Shown here: positions 16,315 to 24,867 of the stretch, one piece after another
How positions within the stretch are numbered: position 1 is the first letter of the stretch
Layout of the letters: each line of letters begins with the position of its first letter
Assembly: GCA_039029355.1 (NCBI GenBank)
Contig: JBCCGI010000028.1
Coordinates: forward strand, 1-64,000
Source: JBCCGI01 sp039029355
GTDB lineage: Bacteria; Planctomycetota; UBA1135; GCA-002686595
DNA: 64,000 nucleotides
Direction of reading: 5' to 3'
Notes under the pieces: model-generated
What the model saw: only the letters and a program-made list of their open reading frames with translations
Databases searched by the model: none
What the model was told of the DNA's origin: nothing
Translations under genes and position numbers: made by a program

Positions 16315-16345
16315 GCGGGCGCCGCCGGTCTTCGGCGACGCCCGC
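16315..16345. terminator. Bidirectional hairpin between convergent genes
   Basis: Arms GCGGGCGCCGCCG and CGGCGACGCCCGC form 13 bp with one mismatch around a 5-base loop (GTCTT). It lies midway between the ends of the convergent genes at 14590-16293 and 16356-18386, so it probably terminates both. Confidence 0.7.
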
Positions 16346-16355
16346 TCCGCTTCGC

Positions 16356-18386
16356 TCAGCGCCCGCCCCCCGGGTGGTCGCGGAGGTGGAGCTCCAGCTC
16401 GGTCACGCGCCCCTCCTGCGTCTCGCCCCGCGCGGTATAGGAGATGCCGTCGACCTCGATCGTCGCCGAGCAGCTGCCCGCGCTCAGCTCGCGCAGCGTC
16501 AGCTCGCCGCGCAGGTCGGTCCGCCGAGGGAAGAGCGTGAGCCCGTCGCTGACCGAGACGTGAACGCCGGCCAACGGCGCGCCGTCCCGGTCGCGCACGG
16601 AGAGCTGAACGATCGCGCCCCGCGCCACCTCTAGGGTGCCGAGGTCGCGCAGCTCGACGCCGTCGAGCACCAGGTCCTCGACCCGCTCGTCGCCGCACTC
16701 AGCCGGGTCGACCAGCAGCGAATAGCGCCCCGCCGCGAGCCCGCGCACGCGGAAGCCGCCCTCGTCGTCGAGCTCGTCGGATGCGACCTGCTCGCTGGGC
16801 CCGCGGCCGTCGGGCGACTGCAGGTAGAGGTGCACCCGGCCGCGCGCCGGGCGTCCCGTGTAGCGCTCCACTACCGTCCCGAGAAGCTGCGCCCCGGGCG
16901 CGCCCGCCGCCGGCGGGAGCGTCGTCGTTTCGCCGGCGACGAGCGTCACCGCCTGGACGTCTTCGGAGGGCCGACCGTCGCGGTCAACGCGCACCTGGTA
17001 GACGCCGGGAACGAGGTCCTCCATGCGGAAGCGCGGCTCGTCAAAGCTGGCCCAGTGGGCGAGCCGCTCGTTCGTGTCGAGGAGCGACACCGAGTAGCCG
17101 CCGGGCTCCTCCATCAGCACGGAGCCGGCGAGCGCCGCGCCCGCGGAGAGGCTCAGCTCGAGCGGCGCGGACACCGGCACGCGGACCGCGGCGCCGTTCG
17201 GCGCGAAGCCGTCGGCGTGCGCGGCGACCAAGACCTCTCCGGGGGCCAGGCCGAGGACCTCGAAGCACCCGTCGCCGTCGGTCTCGACGCGAAGCGCTTC
17301 GCCGGGCGGATCGACGGGCGACACCTCGATCGCGGCACCGGCGACCGGCGCGCCGCCCGCATCCCGCGCCACGCCCGCGAGGCGATGGCCGCGCAGGAAT
17401 TCGAAGCGGATGCGCCGCGTCTCCTCGCCGGGCACGACCGAGCTCCGTTCCGGAGCCAGTCCCGGCGCGGTCGCGAACAGCTCGACGGAACCGGGTAGCA
17501 CGCCCTGCAGCGCGAAGCGCCCGTCGTCTCCGGTGACGGCGGGCCGGCCGTCGAGCCAGGTGCGTATCCGCTCCGGCATGCGGGTGCGCGCGCGCCAGGC
17601 GACGCGCACGCCCGCCACCGGGCGGGCGAGCTCGTCGACGGCTTCGCCGCGCAGGGTCCAGCCGGCCGCGAGCACCACGTCCACGGGCTCGCCGTCCGGC
17701 GCGAGCGTGGCCTGCGCCGGCGGGTGCCCCTTGGCCAGCACGAGCAGCCCGTGTACGACGCCGAAGCGCGCCGGGGGAACGGAGATCGTGAACGCTCCGG
17801 CCGCGTCGGTGCGCTCCTCGCGCGGCAGCGTCGCGCTGCCCTCGGTGGCGACCACGAGCGCGCCGGCGACAGGCAGCCCCGACCCGGTGAGCACGCGGCC
17901 GCGCTGCCGTCGCGCGGGCTCGGCGAGGAGCTGGACACGCCCTTCGGGAGCCGCGGCGTCGAGCCGGATCCACGCCGTCGCGCAGACGTAGCCCGGGGCG
18001 GCGGAACGGACGGCGTAGCGACCCGCCGCGGCCAGCTCGACGGAGGCCTCGTCGCCGGGTACGAGGCGCAGGGTATGGAGCTCGCGGCCCGCGCCGAAGG
18101 GGCCCTCGACCGTCACGTCGAAGGCGAGCCCCTCCGGAAGGGCGCCGCCGACCGCTTCGACGCCGACCGTGAGCTCGAGCGGCGCCACCGCGACGCGAGC
18201 GGGGGCCCGGTCGCGCACCGGCTCGGCGCAGCGAGCCAGAGCAGCCGAAGCCTCCGCCGGCGCCGTGCCGCGGCTCGCACCGGGCACAGCGACCGCGGTG
18301 CGGGCGGGCGCGGCAGTCCCACGGAACGCGAGAAACAGCAGCGGAAGAGCGGCTCCAGCCGCGACCAGGATCAGCGGGCGTCGCAT
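16356..18386 (-). CDS. Membrane-anchored carboxypeptidase-regulatory-like repeat protein
   Basis: A 676-residue protein with an N-terminal signal/anchor (LILVAAGAALPLLFLAF). The rest is a series of about six Ig-like CarboxypepD_reg domains, recognisable by recurring blocks such as GRVLTGSGLPVAGALVVA, LRGEAVDELARPVAGVRVAW, LAGVARDAGGAPVAGAAIEV and LGTVVERYTGRPARGRV, each followed by a G-x-F turn. Such domains bind ligands or act as rigid spacers outside the membrane; no catalytic domain accompanies them here. It lies 12 bp downstream of the lamin-tail-domain gene on the same strand and so is probably co-transcribed. The same type of repeat occurs in the 46876-48825 and 51215-53347 products. 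Confidence 0.8.
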   Translation of the reverse strand: MRRPLILVAAGAALPLLFLAFRGTAAPARTAVAVPGASRGTAPAEASAALARCAEPVRDRAPARVAVAPLELTVGVEAVGGALPEGLAFDVTVEGPFGAGRELHTLRLVPGDEASVELAAAGRYAVRSAAPGYVCATAWIRLDAAAPEGRVQLLAEPARRQRGRVLTGSGLPVAGALVVATEGSATLPREERTDAAGAFTISVPPARFGVVHGLLVLAKGHPPAQATLAPDGEPVDVVLAAGWTLRGEAVDELARPVAGVRVAWRARTRMPERIRTWLDGRPAVTGDDGRFALQGVLPGSVELFATAPGLAPERSSVVPGEETRRIRFEFLRGHRLAGVARDAGGAPVAGAAIEVSPVDPPGEALRVETDGDGCFEVLGLAPGEVLVAAHADGFAPNGAAVRVPVSAPLELSLSAGAALAGSVLMEEPGGYSVSLLDTNERLAHWASFDEPRFRMEDLVPGVYQVRVDRDGRPSEDVQAVTLVAGETTTLPPAAGAPGAQLLGTVVERYTGRPARGRVHLYLQSPDGRGPSEQVASDELDDEGGFRVRGLAAGRYSLLVDPAECGDERVEDLVLDGVELRDLGTLEVARGAIVQLSVRDRDGAPLAGVHVSVSDGLTLFPRRTDLRGELTLRELSAGSCSATIEVDGISYTARGETQEGRVTELELHLRDHPGGGR

Positions 18387-18398
18387 GTGAGGAAGCTC

Positions 18399-20378
18399 CT
18401 AGAAGTAGGAGTCCCAGAGGAGCCCCGCACCCGTGCAGAACGCGGCCGACCCCATGGCGGAGTACTTGGCCACCACAAGCGCACCGCCGCCGGTCTCCAG
18501 CGCAAGGAAGGCGCCGGTCGACCACGCCGACACGACGGCGATCCCGCACGTGACGGCGATGGCCCGCGAGATGATTTTCCCCACCAGCTTCGCCGTGGGA
18601 CTCAGACCGTGCGGGCCTTCGTGACCGTAGCCCTCGTGCACCCAGACGATGTCCTTGGGCGGGTTGTACTGCTGCAGCGGCGGGTCCGCGACGCCCACGC
18701 CCTGCGCGATCACGTCGCCGTCGAGGCGCTGCTCGATCGCGCGCTCGAGCACGAACTTGCCCCCGGACAGGCGCTGGGCGATGTTCATCGTCGTCCCCGC
18801 CCGAGCCACGAGCGTCTCGCCGTCCGGGGCGTAGATCGGAAGATCGGCCACGGCCTCGAACTCGCCCGTCACGTCCCCCCAGGAGCCCGCCGTGCGGCGC
18901 GACGTCACGACCAGTGGATCGGACTCGACCACGCGCGACACGACGGCGCCGTCGATCAGGTACTCCGCCGATTCCCAGCGGTTCTCGAAGTCGTTGATCC
19001 CGGTGCACGTCACCGAGCCGCTGCCCCGGAAGAGCATGGTCCTGCCGCTCGGAGGCTGAACGTGTCCGAGGGCGACCGCCGCCTCGCCGAGCGGCGTGCC
19101 CTCGATCTGAAAGGAGTACGCCGTCTCCGTGTCGGAGACCAGCGTCCGAACCACCTCGACGGCGACGTCGAGCGAGGCCTCGCCGGTGGCCCAGCTGCTC
19201 TGGCTGCGCTCGGAGCGCAGGACAACCTCGCTCTCGCCGGTGCGTCGCGACGTCGTGGTGTTGGTCGACTGGTAGGGGTACGTGGTCCCGTAGAGCTGAA
19301 GCGCGGCGGCAAAGCTGAGGTCCTCGCGCGGAGCCTCCGTGCCGTAGCCGGAGCGGTCGGCGGAGTAGTCGAGCGTCAAGGCATCCCCCGCGCCGGAGGC
19401 GATCGTACCCGAGATCTGAACGCGGTAGGCGCGCGGAGCGAACTGCTCGAAGTCGTGCACCAACGACCCCGCCCACGAGACCGGGCCGGTCCCCTGCAGC
19501 GTGTCGTCGACGGTGAAGAAGTGCTGCGCGGTCACCCGATAGCGGTTCGCGTCGATCGCTTGCGTGACGACCGTTCCGACCTGGCCGTCGGTGACGTGGA
19601 AGCGGAGCATCTCCGAGGGGTGCGGAGCGAACGCCGCGAAGCTGTCATTGACCAGCGTCTGCGCGGCCACGAGCATCGTGTCGACGCTCGTCACGTCGCA
19701 GTTGTTCGGCCCGCCAGGGCTCCCCCCGACGCCGTCCGGCCCGCCGTTCCCGGCCCAGTCGTGCACGCTGTCGGTGTCGTCGGCGTAGCGGTTGCGCCCG
19801 ATGGAGTTGCCGGGCAGGTGGGCGGTGGTCGAGCCGAAGCCGACGTCGACGAAGCCGCCCGCGGGCCACGCGCCGGTGTCCAGCGCCTCGATCCCAAGCG
19901 GCGTGGCCAGCGCGGAGCCGTCGGTGCCGAAGGCCACCGCGTCCTCGATCCCTCCGAGCGTGTCGCGCAGCACGATCAGCTCGCTCTGATCGTCGAGTCG
20001 CTCGTCGGTCGTCGCGCCGGCGAAGAGGACCCGCGCCCGAGAGGTCAGCGCGTCCAGGCTGGCGAGGTCTGGGCGCGTCGGCCCCAGCGAGACCAGCACC
20101 GTCTCGCCCGGAGTCACGGTGGTGTGCCCGAACCGGTACAACACGCCGCCGCTCGCGCTCTCCAGCGTGAAGCCGCCGACGGTGAACGGCGCGGCGCCTC
20201 CGGTGACGGCGAGCTCGACCCACTCCTGCCCCGCGTCGGGGCCGGGCGGGTCGAAGCCGACCTCGCTGATCACGATCTTCGGCGTGGTGGCGGCAGCCGG
20301 GAGCGACGGGTCGCTTGTGGCCACGGGCACCGCCGCGAGCGCGGCGGCGAGAGTTGCGGTTGAGAAGATGGACTTCAT
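18399..20378 (-). CDS. Secreted lamin-tail-domain protein with hydrophobic C-terminus
   Basis: A 659-residue protein starting at the ATG at 20378 with a signal peptide. Residues about 33-190 form a lamin-tail domain (KIVISEVGFDPPGPDAGQEW, then VGGFTLESASG, FGHTTVTPGETVLVSLG, TDSVHDWAGNGGPDGVGGSPGGPN in pieces), a beta-sandwich common in surface proteins. A long middle section has no recognised domain. The final about 60 residues (after HGLSPTAKLVGK) contain two hydrophobic Ala/Gly-rich stretches separated by a short turn, which could insert in a membrane. The gene begins a leftward pair with the regulatory-repeat gene and lies downstream of two small secreted-protein genes. The function is unknown. 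Confidence 0.65.
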   Translation of the reverse strand: MKSIFSTATLAAALAAVPVATSDPSLPAAATTPKIVISEVGFDPPGPDAGQEWVELAVTGGAAPFTVGGFTLESASGGVLYRFGHTTVTPGETVLVSLGPTRPDLASLDALTSRARVLFAGATTDERLDDQSELIVLRDTLGGIEDAVAFGTDGSALATPLGIEALDTGAWPAGGFVDVGFGSTTAHLPGNSIGRNRYADDTDSVHDWAGNGGPDGVGGSPGGPNNCDVTSVDTMLVAAQTLVNDSFAAFAPHPSEMLRFHVTDGQVGTVVTQAIDANRYRVTAQHFFTVDDTLQGTGPVSWAGSLVHDFEQFAPRAYRVQISGTIASGAGDALTLDYSADRSGYGTEAPREDLSFAAALQLYGTTYPYQSTNTTTSRRTGESEVVLRSERSQSSWATGEASLDVAVEVVRTLVSDTETAYSFQIEGTPLGEAAVALGHVQPPSGRTMLFRGSGSVTCTGINDFENRWESAEYLIDGAVVSRVVESDPLVVTSRRTAGSWGDVTGEFEAVADLPIYAPDGETLVARAGTTMNIAQRLSGGKFVLERAIEQRLDGDVIAQGVGVADPPLQQYNPPKDIVWVHEGYGHEGPHGLSPTAKLVGKIISRAIAVTCGIAVVSAWSTGAFLALETGGGALVVAKYSAMGSAAFCTGAGLLWDSYF

Positions 20379-20443
20379 CGGGAGCTTGACCTTCGGTCTT
20401 GGTGCCGGGAGGGACGTGAGGGGGACGAAGTGCACGCAGACGA

Positions 20444-20899
20444 CTAGCCGTCGCCTGCGGCTCCCCCGCCCCCGCCGTCGCCCGCCGCTCCCTTCTGAGG
20501 CAGGTCTTCGCACTCGATCGTCATCGTCTTGCTCGTGACCGTCGACGAGCCGTGCTTCTGGTGGAACTCGAGCACGACGTAGACCTCGGCCGTGCCCTCC
20601 CCGGAGCTCCCGGCGGGCCCCTTGACGACGCCGTCCTCGCAGTAGAGGTCGTCGAAGTTGATCGTGACGCTGCTCCCGGCTTGGGGCGGCTTCTTGAGCT
20701 TCTCCGTGCCCTCCTCAAGCAGCTCGTCCGGGTCGAAGATGGTCGGGTCGTAGTCGTAGGCCTTGTAGGTGTAGCTCGTCGTCCCGAGCGGAATCGGCAC
20801 GGTGAACGTTGGCAGAGATCCGCCGCCCATCGCGTGGGCGAGCGAGGGGAAGGCGAAGTGCGCGGTCAGCAACGCGGCGAAGATCGGCTTGCGATTCAT
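20444..20899 (-). CDS. Small secreted protein, paralogue A
   Basis: A 151-residue exported protein (signal peptide ending SLAHA). The mature part contains SYTYKAYDYDP, an acidic stretch, then GSSVTINFDDLYCEDGVVKG, AGSSGEGTAEVYVVLEF and a final IECEDLP. It ends in a low-complexity Gly/Ala/Asp tail. Two cysteines could form one disulfide. It aligns end to end with the neighbouring 20950-21411 product (YxxxxYDxD, C, KGSSGExTAEVYxV), so the two arose by tandem duplication. No known family was recognised. It lies 50 bp downstream of its paralogue and 65 bp upstream of the lamin-tail-domain gene on the same strand. Confidence 0.7.
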   Translation of the reverse strand: MNRKPIFAALLTAHFAFPSLAHAMGGGSLPTFTVPIPLGTTSYTYKAYDYDPTIFDPDELLEEGTEKLKKPPQAGSSVTINFDDLYCEDGVVKGPAGSSGEGTAEVYVVLEFHQKHGSSTVTSKTMTIECEDLPQKGAAGDGGGGGAAGDG

Positions 20900-20949
20900 G
20901 GTGTTTGGCTCGACTTGGGAGTGGATGTTGTCGCGGGGCGCGCGCGGAG

Positions 20950-21411
20950 CTACTTGCAGGCCACCGAGTGCACTTCCGTCTCGGTCTTGCTCACCGGTTC
21001 GGGGTCGTCCTCTCCGGAGTGGGCGAGCTCCTCCTTCGTCTTCGAGTACCACTGAATGACGCAGTACACCTCCGCCGTCGGCTCGCCGCTCGATCCCTTG
21101 GCGCCGGCGACGTGCCCGCCGATGCACTCGAACGACGTCTGGATGCTGAGGGACTTCGGCTTCTTGCCGTCCTCTACCAGGTTCTTGATCGGCTCGCTGG
21201 CCAGGACGTCGTCCCAGTTCCACCAGCCATCGTGGTCATAGACCGTGATCTGATAGCTCTGCGCGCCTTCCGGCACTTCCACGTTGAAGGCGGCGTTCAG
21301 TACACCGTCGCCGATCTTGACGAGCCCGGTGCCTTGGGCGACGGCGAACGAAGCGATGGCGAGCAGCAGCCCGCATGCGGCGGCTCGAAGGGAGGGTCTG
21401 CGTAGGTTCAT
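20950..21411 (-). CDS. Small secreted protein, paralogue B
   Basis: A 153-residue exported protein (signal peptide LLLAIASFAVAQ). The mature region has SYQITVYDHDGWWNWDD, SLSIQTSFECIGGHVAG and KGSSGEPTAEVYCVIQWYSK, and ends HSVACK, with three cysteines. It is a clear paralogue of the 20444-20899 product. It is first in a leftward cluster of four envelope genes and is divergent from the sigma factor gene at 21653, with a 241-bp gap that is relatively A/T-rich near 21500-21520. A shared control region for both directions is plausible. Family and role are not recognised. Confidence 0.7.
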   Translation of the reverse strand: MNLRRPSLRAAACGLLLAIASFAVAQGTGLVKIGDGVLNAAFNVEVPEGAQSYQITVYDHDGWWNWDDVLASEPIKNLVEDGKKPKSLSIQTSFECIGGHVAGAKGSSGEPTAEVYCVIQWYSKTKEELAHSGEDDPEPVSKTETEVHSVACK

Positions 21412-21652
21412 AGCTAGCGTCTCGTGGGTTCTCGAAGGACGCCGGAGCGTGTATCCGGCCGAATAACTCCGGCGGAGCGCACGCGCCGGTCCGTCGGCCT
21501 CGAACGTTTTTCTTTTGCGCCTCCGGTGCGTGTTTTCCGCGGCGCAGCTCGCCGCGCCGAATCCGTCGGATCGAGAAACACGCGTGTTCGGGAGGGCTAT
21601 ACGATTTCCCCGGTGATTCGCGGCTACGCCTGCGGTTCACCCCGTGTCCGTC

Positions 21653-22303
21653 ATGTCTGAGCAACCCCTCGCGTCTCGATCCGCCGAGCAGAGCTTCATC
21701 GACCTGCTCGCCAACGCCCGCACCGGAAGCCGCGACGCACAAGAAGAACTGGTGCGTCGCTTCTACGCGCGGGTGGAAGAGCAGGTGCACCAGAAGCTGG
21801 CGCGCGACGTGCGGATCGGCCGGCCTTGGGTGCGCGCTCGCTTCAGCACCGGCGATGTGGTGCAGGAGGTCTTCCGCAGCGTCCTCAACGACCTCGATCG
21901 CTTCTACGGCTCCACCGAAGACGGCTTCAGCGGCTGGCTTTCGGTCGTCGTGCGCAATCGGATCGTCGACTCGATCCGCTTCCACGAGGCCGACTGCCGC
22001 GACGGGCGCCGGGCGCTGGAGCTGTCGGAGGACCGCGACCCGACGTCGGACCACATCGATCCGGCGCAGGCCGCGGCGGCGCGGGAGGATGCAAGGCGCC
22101 TTGCCGAGGCGATGGCGGAGCTCGGTTCGCGCCTCGAGCACCTGGTGCGAGCGCGACTCGAGGCGACCGCTTCCTTCCGCGAGCTCGCGGAGCAGCTCGG
22201 CTACGGGTCCGAGTCGAGCGCCCGCCGCGCGTTCTTCGGCGCGCAGGCCCAGCTGGTGCTTCGCCTGCAGCAGGACCAGGCCCCGCAGGACGAGGAGCGA
22301 TGA
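21653..22303 (+). CDS. ECF-like sigma-70 family RNA polymerase sigma factor
   Basis: A 216-residue sigma factor from the ATG at 21653; a GTG at 21644 in frame is an alternative and neither has a clear ribosome-binding site. Region 2 is RFSTGDVVQEVFRSVLNDL followed by FSGWLSVVVRNRIVDSIR, the core -10-recognition and core-binding helices. Region 4 includes FRELAEQLGYGSESSARRAF, a helix-turn-helix for the -35 element. The long acidic linker and motif order match sigma factors abundant in Planctomycetota that sit beside Ser/Thr kinases. Its stop codon overlaps the kinase start (ATGA), so the pair is translationally coupled. No anti-sigma factor is adjacent, so control by the kinase is the natural hypothesis. 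Confidence 0.85.
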   Translation: MSEQPLASRSAEQSFIDLLANARTGSRDAQEELVRRFYARVEEQVHQKLARDVRIGRPWVRARFSTGDVVQEVFRSVLNDLDRFYGSTEDGFSGWLSVVVRNRIVDSIRFHEADCRDGRRALELSEDRDPTSDHIDPAQAAAAREDARRLAEAMAELGSRLEHLVRARLEATASFRELAEQLGYGSESSARRAFFGAQAQLVLRLQQDQAPQDEER

Positions 22304-24831
22304 CGGCGGAGAGGCGGGCTGGCGACGAACGGCACGAGCTGGAACGGGTCGTCGCGCGCGCGCGAGAGGCGCGCGCCGACGGCCGCGATGACTGGCTGTC
22401 CGCCGCGTGCGAGGGCGACGAAGCGCTCGCCGAGCGCGTGCGCGCCGCCGTCGCGAGTGCGGACGCGCTGCCGCAGCTGCTGCGCGCGGGCGGCGGGCCC
22501 GTGTCGCAGGACGTGATCGCGGGGCGCTATCGGATCGTCCGGCGGATCGGCGCCGGCGCGATGGGCGTCGTCTACGAGGCCGATGACCTCTCGCTCGGGC
22601 GACGCGTGGCGCTGAAGCTGCTGCGCCCGGGCCTTCTCGACCACGCCCGCGATCGCTTCGAGCGCGAGGCACACGCCCTGGCCGCCGTCGCGCATCCGTC
22701 GGTCGTCGCGATCCACGACCGGGGTCAGACGGCCGCCGGCGAGGCATTCTTGGTGATGGAGCTCGTCGACGGCTGCGAGCTGGGAGCATTGGTCGACCGC
22801 CTCGATGAGCGCGTCGGCGAGCCGGAGCGCGTCGACGACCAAGCGCTCGAACGCGCCCTCGGCTTCCCGACTCCGATGCGGGAGAGCTACACGCGCGTCG
22901 CCGCGCGCTGGGTCGCCGAGCTTGCCGCCGGCGCCGCCGCGGCCCACGCGGCGGGCGTCATCCATCGCGACATCAAGCCGAGCAACGTATTCGTGCGGCC
23001 CGACGGCCGGGCGGTGCTGCTCGACTTCGGCGTCGCGCGCCTGGCGGAGTCCGCCACGCTCACCGGCGAAGGCGCCGACGTCGGCACGCCGGCGTACATG
23101 GACCCGGCGATGCTCGCGCCGGGTGCGACGGCGTCGCCGCGTACCGACGTCTACGGGCTTGCCGCCCTGCTCTACAGCCTGCTCGCGCTAAGGCCGCCCT
23201 TCACCGGCCCGCCGCAGCGCGTGCTGCACGCGGTGTCGACGCGCGCGCCGGCGCGCCTCGCGCGCCGCAACGCGAGCCTGCCGCGCGACCTCGTCGCGGT
23301 CGTCGAGAAGGGGATGGAGCGCCGCTCGCGCGACCGCTACGAGTCGGCCGCCGCGCTCGAGCGCGACCTCGTCGCCTTCCTGGATCACCTCCCGGTCACG
23401 GCGCGACCGACCGGCGTGTTGCGACGCGCGGCGCGCGGCGTACGGCGATCGCGCGCCGCGCAGGGCGCGCTCGCAATGCTCGCGGTCGTCCTCGTCACGG
23501 TGCTGGCGTTCGCCGGGCACTCGGCCTGGCTGGAGGCGCGCGCCGAGCGGTGGACGCGGCTCGCCCGGCACTTCCCGCCCAACTTCACGGTCGTGTCCGC
23601 GGCGAACCGCGTCGTCCTCGCCGAGCCGGACCGCGCGGCGCTTGCGGACCTGCTCGACCGCGCCGCGGACGTCGCGGTGGACCCCCTGCCCACCCGCCTG
23701 CTGCGCGCTTCGTTTCGGCTCGACCACGGCGACCCCGCCGGCGCCGCCGAGGACATGCGCGTGATCGCACGGCACGAGGGGAGCGCCTTCGCCGGCGCGC
23801 TCGCCGCGGCGTACGCGGCGCTGCCGGCGGATTCGCGCTCCTCATCGGCGGTCGAGCTCGGGCAACTGCCGCCGCCGAGCACGCCCCGCGACCGCTACCT
23901 GCGCGCCTACCACCACGTGCGCGCCTTCGAGCTGGGCCCGGCGGTGGAGCTGCTCGACGAGGAGGCCCGCGCCGCGCTGCCCCACGCCGAGGAGCTCCGC
24001 CTCGCGCTCGTCGACCTGGGTCGGTACGAGCCGCTCGAGCGCCAACGCCGCGCGCTGGCGCTGCACGCCGACGTGCAGCGGCTGGAGGAGCGGCTCGGCG
24101 TGCGGACGGCCGGCACGGCGCACTTCGCCTGCTACGCGCTGGCGCACGCGAACGCCTACCAGAGCGCGCTGGACGTCGGGCTCGAGGGCGTCGCGCTGGC
24201 GCCGCGCTCCTACGTGAACCGGACGAACGTCGGCTGGGCGGCGTTCGTGCTCGGCTCGCAGGACCAGGCGCGCGAGGTCCTGAGGGTGGCGAACGAGCTC
24301 CGCCCGAACGACCGCAAGCCGGTCTACACGCTCGTCTGGACCCACGTCGCCGACGGGCACTTCGACCGTGCCCTCGAGGTGCTCGCGAAGCTCGCGCCCG
24401 ACGTCGAGCGCGTGTCCGACTGGTGGGCGGCGAACCTCGCGGCCGAGGTCGAGACCTACCGCGCGTTGCACGAGCTGAACGCGTGGACGCGCGAGCGCGA
24501 GCCAGATGATGCCGGCGCTCCGCCGGTTCCGCGCGAGGCGATCGCAAGCGCGCGAGCCCACCTCACCCGCGCACGCGAGCTTGGCGACGACGGCAATCCC
24601 TTCGTGTCACGGACTCTCGACGCGCTGGAGGCGCGGAACGAGCAGGCCCTGTTCGAGCTGCTGGCCGGCGAGTTCGCGCAGGACGTCCGGCGCGTCTGGC
24701 GATTGGAGCTCCTGCGCATGCACCTCCCCGACCACCTTGACTCCGGCCCGATGGACGAGCTCTTCGACCTGCTCGAAGCGTTGGAGAGCGAGCTAGCCGG
24801 AACGCGCGCGCGTCCCGCGGGTGCGCGCTAA
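22300..24831 (+). CDS. Transmembrane Ser/Thr protein kinase with helical/TPR-like sensor region
   Basis: An 843-residue kinase. After an about 75-residue N-terminal helical region, the Hanks-type kinase domain (about 76-365) shows GAGAMGVVYEA (P-loop), VALKLL (Lys), HRDIKPSN (catalytic Asp), DFGVARL and the activation-segment GTPAYMDP, all intact. A transmembrane helix follows (AMLAVVLVTVLAFAG, about 390). Then comes about 440 residues of mostly alpha-helical sequence with TPR-like blocks (ALAHANAYQSALDVGLEGVAL, NVGWAAFVLGSQDQAREVL) expected outside. The ATG overlaps the sigma factor stop by 4 bp. The kinase probably transmits an envelope signal to the partner sigma factor by phosphorylation; this is inference from gene order and known Planctomycete kinase-sigma pairs. 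Confidence 0.88.
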   Translation: MTAERRAGDERHELERVVARAREARADGRDDWLSAACEGDEALAERVRAAVASADALPQLLRAGGGPVSQDVIAGRYRIVRRIGAGAMGVVYEADDLSLGRRVALKLLRPGLLDHARDRFEREAHALAAVAHPSVVAIHDRGQTAAGEAFLVMELVDGCELGALVDRLDERVGEPERVDDQALERALGFPTPMRESYTRVAARWVAELAAGAAAAHAAGVIHRDIKPSNVFVRPDGRAVLLDFGVARLAESATLTGEGADVGTPAYMDPAMLAPGATASPRTDVYGLAALLYSLLALRPPFTGPPQRVLHAVSTRAPARLARRNASLPRDLVAVVEKGMERRSRDRYESAAALERDLVAFLDHLPVTARPTGVLRRAARGVRRSRAAQGALAMLAVVLVTVLAFAGHSAWLEARAERWTRLARHFPPNFTVVSAANRVVLAEPDRAALADLLDRAADVAVDPLPTRLLRASFRLDHGDPAGAAEDMRVIARHEGSAFAGALAAAYAALPADSRSSSAVELGQLPPPSTPRDRYLRAYHHVRAFELGPAVELLDEEARAALPHAEELRLALVDLGRYEPLERQRRALALHADVQRLEERLGVRTAGTAHFACYALAHANAYQSALDVGLEGVALAPRSYVNRTNVGWAAFVLGSQDQAREVLRVANELRPNDRKPVYTLVWTHVADGHFDRALEVLAKLAPDVERVSDWWAANLAAEVETYRALHELNAWTREREPDDAGAPPVPREAIASARAHLTRARELGDDGNPFVSRTLDALEARNEQALFELLAGEFAQDVRRVWRLELLRMHLPDHLDSGPMDELFDLLEALESELAGTRARPAGAR

Positions 24832-24867
24832 GGCCCAGGCCGACCACCACCTCACGATCTCACTCCC

